NCBI RefSeq assembly: GCF_014650555.1 | Contig: NZ_BMVE01000006.1 | Coordinates: 186,001 to 250,000, forward strand | Origin: Streptomyces goshikiensis | GTDB lineage: Bacteria; Actinomycetota; Actinomycetes; Streptomycetales; Streptomycetaceae | DNA length: 64,000 nt | Direction: 5' to 3' | Part shown: in pieces, positions 33,004 through 40,939 of the stretch | How the letters are laid out: each line of letters opens with the position of its first letter | Position numbering within the stretch: the first letter of the stretch is position 1 | Notes under the pieces: generated by a model | The model's input: only the letters and a program-made list of their open reading frames with translations | The model's database searches: none | What the model was told of the DNA's origin: nothing | Program-made: the position numbers and the translations under genes

Positions 33004-33543
33004 CTACTTCTTGCCGCCGCCCAGGATCTGGCCCAGCAGGTCGCCGAGGCCGCCGCCGGATGCGGGGGCCGCCCCGGGGGTCGTCCCGGAGGCGGTGCTG
33101 CCCGGGGCGCCCGTGCCGCCCGGGTTGCCCGTGTCCGCCGCGCGCTTGGCGAAGACGGCCAGCAGGACGGGGATCAGCAGCTCGATGACCCGGGCGACGG
33201 TCGGCGCGGGAATGCCCGTCTTCTTGGAGACGGCCGCCGCCACCGGCTTGCTCACCTTGGCGAGGACCCCGGCCATCAGGCCGCCGCCGAGCAGCCCGCC
33301 GCCGAGCGTCGCCACGCCTTGCAGCGGGGGTTCGGCCACCTCGGCGAAGGCCTGGCGGACCTCGTTGCCGTCGTCGCCGCCGGCGGCGGCCTGCTGCTGG
33401 AGGCCGCCGGTCATGGCGCCGACCGTGGTCGCGACGGTCTCCTTGGCGCCGTTCTCGTCGGTGCCGAGCAGGGAGGCGATCTCGGTCAGCCGGTCGGGGC
33501 CGAGCTCACCGAGCACGTCGTCCTGGATTGAAGATTCGCTCAT
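33004..33543 (-). CDS. DUF937 (YidB-like) protein
   Basis: A 179-residue protein of the DUF937 family. Residues ~1-60 hold the helical DUF937 repeat start (LGELGPDRLTEIASLLGTDENGAKETVATTVGAMTGGLQQQA). A Gly-rich hydrophobic middle follows (LGGGLLGGGLMAGVLAKV, then IELLIPVLLAVFAKRAA), and the tail GGGLGDLLGQILGGGKK is typical of the family. Function is unknown. TAGCGT lies 7 bases upstream of the ATG at 33541-33543, so it is probably leaderless. It is divergent from a possible small RNA and recD2. Confidence 0.85.
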   Translation of the reverse strand: MSESSIQDDVLGELGPDRLTEIASLLGTDENGAKETVATTVGAMTGGLQQQAAAGGDDGNEVRQAFAEVAEPPLQGVATLGGGLLGGGLMAGVLAKVSKPVAAAVSKKTGIPAPTVARVIELLIPVLLAVFAKRAADTGNPGGTGAPGSTASGTTPGAAPASGGGLGDLLGQILGGGKK

Positions 33544-33644
33544 GCCGGAAACGCTACTTCCGTCCCGTTTTTCCGGCACCTCGGGTCGACGAAAAATAAA
33601 ACTCCGGTTCCGCGTGCAACCGTCCGGGGGAATCGAGGGTCATA

Positions 33645-33748
33645 TGGTGCGTCGGTACTTCCGGGAGGGGATCTGGGGGGATCGGGAAGTCCGACGAGGG
33701 AGGGGTAACCGTGAGGGGGTCCGGCCGCGAGGCCGGACCCCCTTCTGG
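33645..33748 (+). ncRNA. Candidate small RNA ending at an orphan terminator hairpin
   Basis: Between two divergent leaderless genes stands a perfect 12-bp stem, GGGGGTCCGGCC (33715-33726) with GGCCGGACCCCC (33731-33742), loop GCGA, followed by TTCTGGGTTCT. No gene ends into it. About 100 bp upstream an ECF-like motif, CCGCGTGCAACCGTCCGGGGG (33610-33630), nearly repeats the element upstream of the secreted protein gene near 26.4 kb. A transcript of roughly 100 nt starting near 33645 is therefore inferred. The start is approximate; the only ORF inside (ATG at 33644) runs through the hairpin and looks unlikely. Confidence 0.4.
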
Positions 33749-33823
33749 GTTCTCCGGCCTCGCCCCGACCGGAGTTGTCCACAGGCCCGGCCGGCTGTCG
33801 GCGGCTGCCGGTAGCGTCGTGGC

Positions 33824-36070
33824 ATGACAACCAACGGGGTGGTGCAACAGGCGGTGGTCGAGGGGGTGCTGGAGCGCATCACCTACGCCAACGAGGAGAG
33901 CGGGTACACCGTCGCCCGGGTCGACACCGGCCGGGGCTCGGGGGACCTGCTCACCGTCGTCGGCGCCCTCCTCGGGGCGCAGCCGGGCGAATCGCTGCGC
34001 ATGGAGGGCCGCTGGGGCTCCCACCCGCAGTACGGCCGTCAGTTCACGGTCGAGAACTACTCCACCCTGCTGCCCGCGACCATCCAGGGCATCCGCCGCT
34101 ACCTCGGCTCCGGCCTGATCAAGGGCATTGGCCCGAAGATCGCCGACCGGATCGTGGAGCACTTCGGCCTCGACACCCTGGAGGTCATCGAGAGCGAGCC
34201 GAAGCGGCTCATCGAGGTGCCCGGCCTCGGCCCCAAACGGACCAGGATGATCGGCGCCGCCTGGGAGGAGCAGAAGGCCATCAAAGAGGTCATGGTCTTC
34301 CTCCAGGGCGTCGGAGTCTCCACCTCCATCGCGGTCCGCATCTACAAGAAGTACGGGGACGCCTCCATCTCGGTGGTCCGCAACCAGCCCTACCGGCTCG
34401 CCGCCGACGTGTGGGGCATCGGCTTCCTCACCGCTGACCGGATCGCCCAGGCCGTCGGCATCCCGCACGACAGCCCCGAGCGGGTCAAGGCCGGGCTCCA
34501 GTACGCCCTGTCCCAGTCCACCGACCAGGGGCACTGCTTCCTGCCCGAGGAGCGGCTGATCGCCGACGGGGTGAAGCTGCTCCAGGTGGACACCGGGCTG
34601 GTCATCGACTGCCTGTCCGAGCTCGCCGCCGACCCGGAAGGGGTCGTACGGGAATCCGTGCCGGATCCGCAGGGCGGGCCGGATCCGCTGACCGCCGTGT
34701 ACCTGGTGCCGTTCCACCGGGCAGAGCTCTCGCTGGTCGGGCAGGTGCGCCGGCTGCTGAACGCCGAGGAGGACCGGATGCCGGGCTTCCAGGACGTGGA
34801 CTGGGCCAAGGCCCTGGAGTGGCTGGCGGGGCGCACCGGGGCCAAGCTGGCGCCCGAACAGCGGGATGCGGTCCGGCTGGCGCTGACCCGCCGGGTCGCG
34901 GTCCTCACCGGCGGCCCGGGCTGCGGAAAGTCCTTCACGGTGCGCTCGATCGTGGAGCTGGCGCGGGCGAAGAAGGCCAAGGTGGTGCTCGCCGCGCCGA
35001 CCGGCCGGGCCGCGAAACGGCTCGCGGAGCTCACCGGGGCGGAGGCCTCCACCGTGCACCGGCTGCTGGAACTCAAACCCGGCGGGGACGCGGCGTACGA
35101 CCGGGAACGGCCCCTGGACGCGGACCTGGTCGTGGTCGACGAGGCCTCGATGCTGGATCTGCTGCTCGCGAACAAGCTGGTCAAGGCGGTGGCGCCGGGT
35201 GCGCACCTGCTGCTGGTGGGGGATGTGGACCAGCTGCCCTCGGTCGGCGCGGGCGAGGTGCTGAGGGACCTGCTGGCGCAGGACGGCCCGGTGCCCGCGG
35301 TGCGGCTGACCCGGATCTTCCGGCAGGCCCAGCAGTCGGGCGTGGTCACCAACGCCCATCGGATCAACACCGGCCTGCCGCCCATCACCGACGGGCTGCC
35401 GGACTTCTTCCTCTTCCCCGTGGAGGACACCGAGGAGGCCGGGCGGCTCACCGTGGATGTCGCGGCCCGCCGCATTCCGGCCAGGTTCGGCCTCGACCCG
35501 CGCCGTGACATCCAGGTGCTGGCGCCCATGCACCGGGGCCCGGCCGGCGCCGGAACCCTCAACGGGCTGCTCCAGCAGGCGATCACACCGGCCCGGCCGG
35601 ATCTGACCGAGAAGCGCTTCGGCGGCCGCGTCTTCCGGGTCGGCGACAAGGTGACCCAGATCCGGAACAACTACGAGAAGGGGGCCAACGGTGTGTTCAA
35701 CGGCACCGTCGGCGTGGTCACCGGCCTCGACCTGGACGAACAGCGCCTGACCGTCCGGACGGAGGAGGACGAGGAAGTGGCGTACGAGTTCTCGGAGCTC
35801 GATGAGCTGGCGCACGCCTACGCCGTCACCATCCACCGGTCCCAGGGGAGTGAATACCCGGCGGTCGTGATCCCGGTCACCACCGGGGCTTGGATGATGC
35901 TCCAGCGGAACCTGCTCTACACGGCGGTGACCAGGGCGAAGAAACTGGTCGTTCTCGTCGGGTCCCGCAAGGCCCTCGGCCAGGCGGTGCGTACGGTTTC
36001 CGCAGGCAGGAGGTACACGGCGGTTGCTCCTAGGCTGTCCGGCCGCATACCGGTGGGAATCTTCCCCTAG
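33824..36070 (+). CDS. recD2: RecD2-type SF1 DNA helicase
   Basis: A 748-residue RecD2/TraA-like 5'-3' helicase for DNA repair and replication-stress tolerance; it acts without RecBC. The N-terminal extension (residues ~1-330) carries tandem helix-hairpin-helix elements (SGLIKGIGPKIADRIVEHF; LIEVPGLGPKRTRMI; DVWGIGFLTADRIAQ). The motor has Walker A GGPGCGKSFT with Lys369, motif II VVVDEASMLD, motif III GDVDQLPSVGAGEVL, and C-terminal motif V/VI HAYAVTIHRSQGSEYPAVVIP and LLYTAVTRAKK. ATG at 33824 is preceded by TAGCGT six bases upstream (leaderless). Confidence 0.95.
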   Translation: MTTNGVVQQAVVEGVLERITYANEESGYTVARVDTGRGSGDLLTVVGALLGAQPGESLRMEGRWGSHPQYGRQFTVENYSTLLPATIQGIRRYLGSGLIKGIGPKIADRIVEHFGLDTLEVIESEPKRLIEVPGLGPKRTRMIGAAWEEQKAIKEVMVFLQGVGVSTSIAVRIYKKYGDASISVVRNQPYRLAADVWGIGFLTADRIAQAVGIPHDSPERVKAGLQYALSQSTDQGHCFLPEERLIADGVKLLQVDTGLVIDCLSELAADPEGVVRESVPDPQGGPDPLTAVYLVPFHRAELSLVGQVRRLLNAEEDRMPGFQDVDWAKALEWLAGRTGAKLAPEQRDAVRLALTRRVAVLTGGPGCGKSFTVRSIVELARAKKAKVVLAAPTGRAAKRLAELTGAEASTVHRLLELKPGGDAAYDRERPLDADLVVVDEASMLDLLLANKLVKAVAPGAHLLLVGDVDQLPSVGAGEVLRDLLAQDGPVPAVRLTRIFRQAQQSGVVTNAHRINTGLPPITDGLPDFFLFPVEDTEEAGRLTVDVAARRIPARFGLDPRRDIQVLAPMHRGPAGAGTLNGLLQQAITPARPDLTEKRFGGRVFRVGDKVTQIRNNYEKGANGVFNGTVGVVTGLDLDEQRLTVRTEEDEEVAYEFSELDELAHAYAVTIHRSQGSEYPAVVIPVTTGAWMMLQRNLLYTAVTRAKKLVVLVGSRKALGQAVRTVSAGRRYTAVAPRLSGRIPVGIFP

Positions 36071-36079
36071 GGTTTCCGC

Positions 36080-36175
36080 ATTTGGCGCGGAGGGGGCAGG
36101 ATGAGCAGGTTGAAGGCACTCAGTGCCGTCAAAAAGACCAAAGGCCGACCCCGAGTGCACTCTCCTGCGCCAAAT
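36080..36175 (+). promoter_or_regulatory. Structured leader region before citrate synthase
   Basis: ATTTGGCGC (36080-36088) pairs with GCGCCAAAT (36167-36175). Inside lie the hairpin GGCACT-C-AGTGCC (36115-36127) and the palindrome GAGTGCACTC (36153-36162), whose GAGTGC could also pair with GCACTC of the first hairpin. Together they could fold into a closed multi-branch element in the 5' untranslated region. No known riboswitch class is recognised. Confidence 0.4.
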
Positions 36176-36237
36176 GGGGGAAGGTAGAGGCAGTCAGGGC
36201 ACCTCGAAGAAGAGGCACTACGTCGGTGAGGGATGAC

Positions 36238-37527
36238 GTGAGCGACAACTCTGTAGTACTCCGGTACGCGGACGGTGAATACACCTACCCGGTGGTCGAG
36301 AGCACCGTCGGTGACCAGGGCTTCGACATCTCGAAGCTTCGGGCCCAGACCGGGCTCGTCACTCTGGACAGTGGCTACGGAAACACCGCCGCCTACAAGT
36401 CCGCGATTACCTACCTCGACGGCGAGCAGGGAATCCTGCGCTACCGCGGTTATCCGATCGAGCAGCTGGCGGAGCGTTCGACCTTCATCGAGGTCGCGTA
36501 CCTGCTGATCAACGGTGAGCTGCCGACCGTCGACCAGCTCGCGTCGTTCCGCAACGAGATCACCCAGCACACGCTGCTGCACGAGGACGTCAAGCGTTTC
36601 TACGACGGCTTCCCGCGTGACGCGCACCCGATGGCGATGCTGTCCTCCGTGGTCAGCGCGCTGTCGACGTTCTACCAGGACAGCCACAACCCGTTCGACG
36701 AGAAGCAGCGGCACCTCTCGACGATCCGGCTGCTGGCCAAGCTCCCGACGATCGCGGCGTACGCGTACAAGAAGTCGGTCGGCCACCCGGTGGTCTACCC
36801 GCGCAACGACCTCAGCTACGTCGAGAACTTCCTGCGCATGACCTTCTCCGTGCCGGCCCAGGAGTACGACCTGGACCCGGTCGTGGTCTCGGCGCTCGAC
36901 AAGCTGCTGATCCTGCACGCGGACCACGAGCAGAACTGTTCGACCTCCACCGTGCGTCTGGTCGGCTCCTCGCAGGCGAACATGTTCGCCTCGATCTCCG
37001 CCGGCATCTCCGCCCTGTGGGGCCCGCTGCACGGTGGCGCCAACCAGTCCGTTCTGGAGATGCTCGAAGGCATCAAGAACGACGGCGGCGACGTCGACGC
37101 CTTCATCCGCAAGGTGAAGAACAAGGAAGACGGCGTCCGCCTGATGGGCTTCGGGCACCGCGTCTACAAGAGCTTCGACCCCCGGGCGAAGATCATCAAG
37201 GCCGCGGCCCACGATGTCCTCTCGGCGCTCGGCAAGAGCGACGAGCTGCTCGACATCGCGCTCAAGCTGGAAGAGCACGCGCTGGCCGACGACTACTTCG
37301 TCGAGCGCAACCTCTACCCGAACGTGGACTTCTACACCGGTCTGATCTACCGGGCCATGGGCTTCCCGACCGAGATGTTCACCGTGCTCTTCGCGCTCGG
37401 CCGCCTTCCCGGCTGGATCGCCCAGTGGCACGAGATGATCAAGGAGCCGGGTTCCCGCATCGGCCGTCCGCGCCAGATCTACACCGGCGAGGTCCTGCGC
37501 GACTTCGTCCCGGTCGAGGCCCGCTGA
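36238..37527 (+). CDS. citA: Citrate synthase
   Basis: A 429-residue type II-like citrate synthase condensing oxaloacetate and acetyl-CoA in the TCA cycle (often called gltA). The catalytic residues are visible: His265 in GPLHGGAN, His307 in GFGHRVYK and Asp364 in NVDFYTG, at nearly the same positions as in E. coli. GTG at 36238 is chosen because of the GAGGG five bases upstream and the typical start SDNSVVLRYADGEY. The gene stands alone behind a ~165-bp leader containing inverted repeats, and is followed by a strong terminator about 100 bp after the stop. Confidence 0.96.
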   Translation: MSDNSVVLRYADGEYTYPVVESTVGDQGFDISKLRAQTGLVTLDSGYGNTAAYKSAITYLDGEQGILRYRGYPIEQLAERSTFIEVAYLLINGELPTVDQLASFRNEITQHTLLHEDVKRFYDGFPRDAHPMAMLSSVVSALSTFYQDSHNPFDEKQRHLSTIRLLAKLPTIAAYAYKKSVGHPVVYPRNDLSYVENFLRMTFSVPAQEYDLDPVVVSALDKLLILHADHEQNCSTSTVRLVGSSQANMFASISAGISALWGPLHGGANQSVLEMLEGIKNDGGDVDAFIRKVKNKEDGVRLMGFGHRVYKSFDPRAKIIKAAAHDVLSALGKSDELLDIALKLEEHALADDYFVERNLYPNVDFYTGLIYRAMGFPTEMFTVLFALGRLPGWIAQWHEMIKEPGSRIGRPRQIYTGEVLRDFVPVEAR

Positions 37528-37625
37528 GGCCCCACCGCAAGCAGGCCGAGGACGGCACCGCGGGTTGAGCCCTCAACGCGGTCGGCGCCCTTGACGCACG
37601 CGGCGGCCTTGGAACAAGGCAGCGA

Positions 37626-37674
37626 AAAGCGCCCCGCCGTCGATCCCCCCACGGGTCGATGGTCGGGGCGCTTT
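37626..37674 (+). terminator. Terminator of citrate synthase
   Basis: AAAGCGCCCCG (37626-37636) pairs perfectly with CGGGGCGCTTT (37664-37674). The interior (CCGTCGATCC with GGGTCGATGG) extends the stem with G-U pairs. It is ~100 bp downstream of the stop. Confidence 0.85.
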
Positions 37675-37987
37675 CCATTTCCCCGGAACGGATTCCCCCC
37701 ACGGGACCCGAGCCGGGGCGTCGGCGAGGAGCGTGCGCCGAGGCGCGCTCCAATGGGGTTTCTGCCGGGACCCGCACAGGTCGGGAGGGCCGCTCAAAGC
37801 TTCCCAGTGGGCACGTGTCCCGGCCGGCTGATGCCTCGGGCGTCCCCCAAGACCCCCGCGAACGTCCCCCAAGACGTTCTTGGCACCGCCCCATTAGACC
37901 CACGCGACCGCCGGATGGTTACGTTCTCATCACTGTGATTTGCGTCTCTTGTGAAGGAATGGTGGCGGAGCGGGGGAGGAGATCCAC
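37675..37987. other. Intergenic region between citrate synthase terminator and copA
   Basis: About 310 bp without a credible gene. It contains the small palindrome ATCACTGTGAT (37929-37939), followed on the plus strand by a promoter-like TTGTGAAGGAATGG stretch whose reading frame runs antisense into copA. No terminator hairpin for copA is obvious on the minus strand. Confidence 0.5.
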
Positions 37988-40336
37988 CTATCGGAAGGAT
38001 CGCAAGCGAAGGCTGTTGCTCACCACGAAAACGGAGGAGAACGCCATCGCTGCCCCTGCAATCATCGGGTTGAGCAGGCCGGCGGCCGCGAGTGGGAGCG
38101 CCGCCACGTTGTAGCCGAAGGCCCAGAACAGGTTGCCCTTGATGATCGCGAGGGTCCTGCGCGAGAGCCGGATCGCGTCCGCCGCGACCCGCAGGTCGCC
38201 CCGTACGAGGGTCAGGTCGCCCGCCTCGATCGCGGCGTCGGTCCCGGTGCCCATGGCCAGACCCAGATCGGCCTGGGCGAGGGCGGCCGCGTCGTTGACA
38301 CCATCGCCCACCATGGCGACCGTACGGCCCCGCGCCTGGAGCCCGCGTACGACCTCCACCTTGTCCTGCGGGAGCACCTCGGCGATCACCTCGTCGATGC
38401 CCACCTCGCGGGCCACCGCCTCGGCCACGGCCCGATTGTCGCCGGTCAGCAGGACCGGGGTGAGGCCCAGGGCCCGCAGCCGGGTGACCGCCTCGGCGCT
38501 GGTCTCCTTGACCGCGTCCGCGACCGTCAGCACCCCGCGCGCCGCACCGTCCCAGGCCACCAGTACGGCGGTGCCCCCGGCCCGCTCAGCCGCCTCCTTG
38601 GCCTCGGCCAGCCCGGCCGGCAGGGTGATCTCCCAGGCGGCCAGCAGCTTCTCCCGGCCCACCAGCACGGCGTGCCCGTCGACCACGCCCTGGACGCCGA
38701 GCCCGGCCACGTTCTCGAAGCCGTCCACCGCCGCGAAGGGCGAAGGGGAGGCGGAGCCCCCGGGCGCCGGTGGGGCGCCCGCCCGGTCGGCCGCGCCGGC
38801 CGCGACGGCCCGGGCGATCGGGTGCTCCGAGGCGTGCTCCAGGGCCCCCGCGAGGCGGAGCAGCTGCTCCTCGTCGACGCCCTCGGCCGGGTGCACGCCG
38901 GTCAGGGTCATCCGGCCGGTGGTGACGGTTCCGGTCTTGTCCAGGACGACGGTGTCCACGCGGCGGGTGGACTCCAGCACCTCGGGCCCCTTGATCAGGA
39001 TGCCGAGCTGCGCGCCGCGGCCCGTGCCGACCATCAGCGCGGTCGGGGTGGCCAGGCCCAGGGCGCACGGGCAGGCGATGATCAGGACGGCCACGGCGGC
39101 GGTGAAGGCGGCCGTCGGGTTGTCGGTGATCAGCAGCCAGGTCACCCAGGTGCCGAGCGCCAGCAGCAGGACGACCGGTACGAAGACCCCGGAGATCCGG
39201 TCGGCCAGGCGCTGCACCTCGGCCTTGCCGTTCTGCGCGTCCTCGACCAGCCGCGCCATCCGGGCGAGCTGGGTGTCCGCGCCGACCCGGGTGGCCTCGA
39301 CGACGAGACGGCCGGAGGCATTGACGGTGGCGCCGGTGACGCTGTCGCCGACCGCGACCTCGACCGGGACGGATTCGCCGGTCAGCATCGAGGCGTCCAC
39401 GGCGGAGCTGCCCTCGACGACCGTGCCGTCGGTGGCGATCTTCTCGCCCGGGCGGACCACGAACCGGTCGCCGGCCGCGAGCCGCGCCACCGGGATCCGT
39501 ACCTCCCGGCCGTCGCGCAGGACGGTCACGTCCTTGGCTCCGAGCTCCAGCAGGGCCTTGAGGGCGGCGCCGGCCTTCCGCTTCGAGCGGGCCTCCAGGT
39601 AGCGGCCGAGCAGGATGAAGCTGACGACCCCGGCCGCGACCTCCAGGTAGATGGCGGAGGAGCCGTCCGTACGGCTGATGGTGAAGTCGAATCCGTGCCG
39701 CATGCCGGGCATGCCGGCGTGGCCGAAGAACAGGGCCCACAGGGACCAGGCGAAGGCGGCGAGGGTGCCGACCGAGACCAGGGTGTCCATGGTGGCGGCG
39801 CCGTGCCGGGCGTTGGTCCAGGCGGCCCGGTGGAAGGGGAAGGCGCCCCAGACGACCACGGGGGCGGCCAGGGTCAGCGAGAGCCACTGCCAGTTGTCGA
39901 ACTGGAGGGCCGGGACCATCGCCAGCAGCACCACGGGGAGGGCGAGCGCCGAGGAGATCAGCAGCCGCTGGCGCAGTGCGGCCAGCTCCGGGTCACGGGG
40001 AGTCCCGGCCGCACCGGCGGTCTCGGCCCGCGTCTCGCGTTCCCCGTCGGGTTCCTCTTCGGGTTCCGGGGCCGGTGGCGGCGGGGGTTCCGTGGCGGTG
40101 TAGCCGGTCTTCACGACGGTCGCGATCAGGTCGGCGACCCCCACGTCGCCCGCGTACGAGACCCGGGCCTTCTCGGTGGCGTAGTTCACCGTGGCGGTGA
40201 CCCCGTCCATCCGGTTCAGCTTCTTCTCGATGCGGGCCGCGCAGGACGCGCAGGTCATACCGCCGATGGTCAGCTCGACCTCGGCGGTGCCGTCCTGCGC
40301 CGCTATGGGTCCGTCGTGCACTGTGCTGCTGCTCAT
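37988..40336 (-). CDS. copA: Copper-exporting P1B-type ATPase
   Basis: A 782-residue heavy-metal P-type ATPase. One N-terminal HMA domain (GMTCASCA, near residue 26), then a Pro/Glu-rich linker (EPPPPPAPEPEEEPDGE), eight expected membrane segments, the Cu(I) motif Cys422-Pro423-Cys424 in ACPCALG, phosphorylation site Asp466 in DKTGTVTTG, the SEHPIA nucleotide loop and MVGDGVNDAAAL hinge. It exports cytoplasmic Cu(I). It follows copZ on the same strand across a ~150-bp spacer with tandem repeats, and both are probably driven from the CsoR-controlled copZ promoter. Confidence 0.95.
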   Translation of the reverse strand: MSSSTVHDGPIAAQDGTAEVELTIGGMTCASCAARIEKKLNRMDGVTATVNYATEKARVSYAGDVGVADLIATVVKTGYTATEPPPPPAPEPEEEPDGERETRAETAGAAGTPRDPELAALRQRLLISSALALPVVLLAMVPALQFDNWQWLSLTLAAPVVVWGAFPFHRAAWTNARHGAATMDTLVSVGTLAAFAWSLWALFFGHAGMPGMRHGFDFTISRTDGSSAIYLEVAAGVVSFILLGRYLEARSKRKAGAALKALLELGAKDVTVLRDGREVRIPVARLAAGDRFVVRPGEKIATDGTVVEGSSAVDASMLTGESVPVEVAVGDSVTGATVNASGRLVVEATRVGADTQLARMARLVEDAQNGKAEVQRLADRISGVFVPVVLLLALGTWVTWLLITDNPTAAFTAAVAVLIIACPCALGLATPTALMVGTGRGAQLGILIKGPEVLESTRRVDTVVLDKTGTVTTGRMTLTGVHPAEGVDEEQLLRLAGALEHASEHPIARAVAAGAADRAGAPPAPGGSASPSPFAAVDGFENVAGLGVQGVVDGHAVLVGREKLLAAWEITLPAGLAEAKEAAERAGGTAVLVAWDGAARGVLTVADAVKETSAEAVTRLRALGLTPVLLTGDNRAVAEAVAREVGIDEVIAEVLPQDKVEVVRGLQARGRTVAMVGDGVNDAAALAQADLGLAMGTGTDAAIEAGDLTLVRGDLRVAADAIRLSRRTLAIIKGNLFWAFGYNVAALPLAAAGLLNPMIAGAAMAFSSVFVVSNSLRLRSFR

Positions 40337-40421
40337 GTCCGGCTCCAGGGGGATGGCCGGGCCGTACGGAACCAGTATGAGCTGGCCGGTACGGCCCGGC
40401 GGGGTACTGCGTGACGCGTAC

Positions 40422-40502
40422 GGTCGGCTCGCGCCTGGTCGGCTCGCGCCTAGGCGGGTAAGGCCTGGGCGGGTCGCGCCTAGGCGGGTCAGGCCTGGCC
40501 GG
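40422..40502. repeat. Tandem repeats in the copZ-copA spacer
   Basis: Two exact copies of GGTCGGCTCGCGCCT (40422-40436 and 40437-40451) run into two ~30-bp imperfect copies starting with TCGCGCCTAGGCGGGT at 40444 and 40474. The last copy overlaps the copZ stop codon. Confidence 0.8.
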
Positions 40503-40794
40503 CGAGTTCGTACCCGGCCTCGTCCACGGCGGCGCGGACGTCGTCCTCGGCGAGCGGGGCGGCGGAGACCACGGTGACCTCGCCGGTCGCGGCGACGGCC
40601 TTGACGGAGCTGACCCCCGGCAGGGCGGTGAGCTCGGCGGTCACGGCGCCCTCGCAGTGGCCGCAGGTCATGCCGGTCACCCGGTAGACGGTGGTGACGG
40701 CGCCGATCTGGACGTCGGCCGCGGCGTCGTGGCAGGAGCCTGCGGGGGAGCAGCAGGAACCGGTCGACTGCTGGATTTCCGTCTCGGCGGTCAT
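40489..40794 (-). CDS. copZ: CopZ-type copper chaperone with cysteine-rich N-terminal extension
   Basis: A 101-residue HMA-domain protein. The chaperone core (residues ~33-101) has the Cu(I) site Cys44-x-x-Cys47 in GMTCGHCEG, with the usual beta-alpha-beta-beta-alpha-beta pattern. It is preceded by a ~30-residue extension with Cys14-Cys15, Cys21 and His22, which could form an additional metal site. It delivers Cu(I) to the CopA ATPase encoded downstream. A CsoR-type operator lies 86 bp upstream of the ATG at 40792-40794, so copper induction is expected. No csoR gene is present in the window. Confidence 0.93.
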   Translation of the reverse strand: MTAETEIQQSTGSCCSPAGSCHDAAADVQIGAVTTVYRVTGMTCGHCEGAVTAELTALPGVSSVKAVAATGEVTVVSAAPLAEDDVRAAVDEAGYELAGQA

Positions 40795-40879
40795 GTCGTT
40801 CTCCTCTTCGGGGGCTTGCGTGTCCGGTGCCGGAAGGGGCGATGGATGCGCCCACCGTCTCCCCGGCACTGTCGAGACT

Positions 40880-40896
40880 ATACCCCTAGGGGGTAT
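40880..40896 (-). promoter_or_regulatory. CsoR-type copper operator upstream of copZ
   Basis: ATACCCCTAGGGGGTAT is a near-perfect palindrome matching the known TACCCC/GGGGTA operators of the copper-sensing repressor CsoR. It lies between copZ and the TetR gene. Confidence 0.88.
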
Positions 40897-40939
40897 CAAG
40901 CGAGCATCCCCCGAGGATCTTTTCGCGCGTGGCGGCGAG

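Noticed and set aside
33644..33814. Small ORF starting at 33644 (about 56 codons)
   Set aside because: Arg/Pro-rich translation, runs straight through the terminator-like hairpin, and has no ribosome site; better explained as noncoding.
33554..36160. Minus-strand open frame of ~870 codons opposite recD2
   Set aside because: Antisense to a complete helicase; no recognisable motif, start signal or codon pattern of its own.
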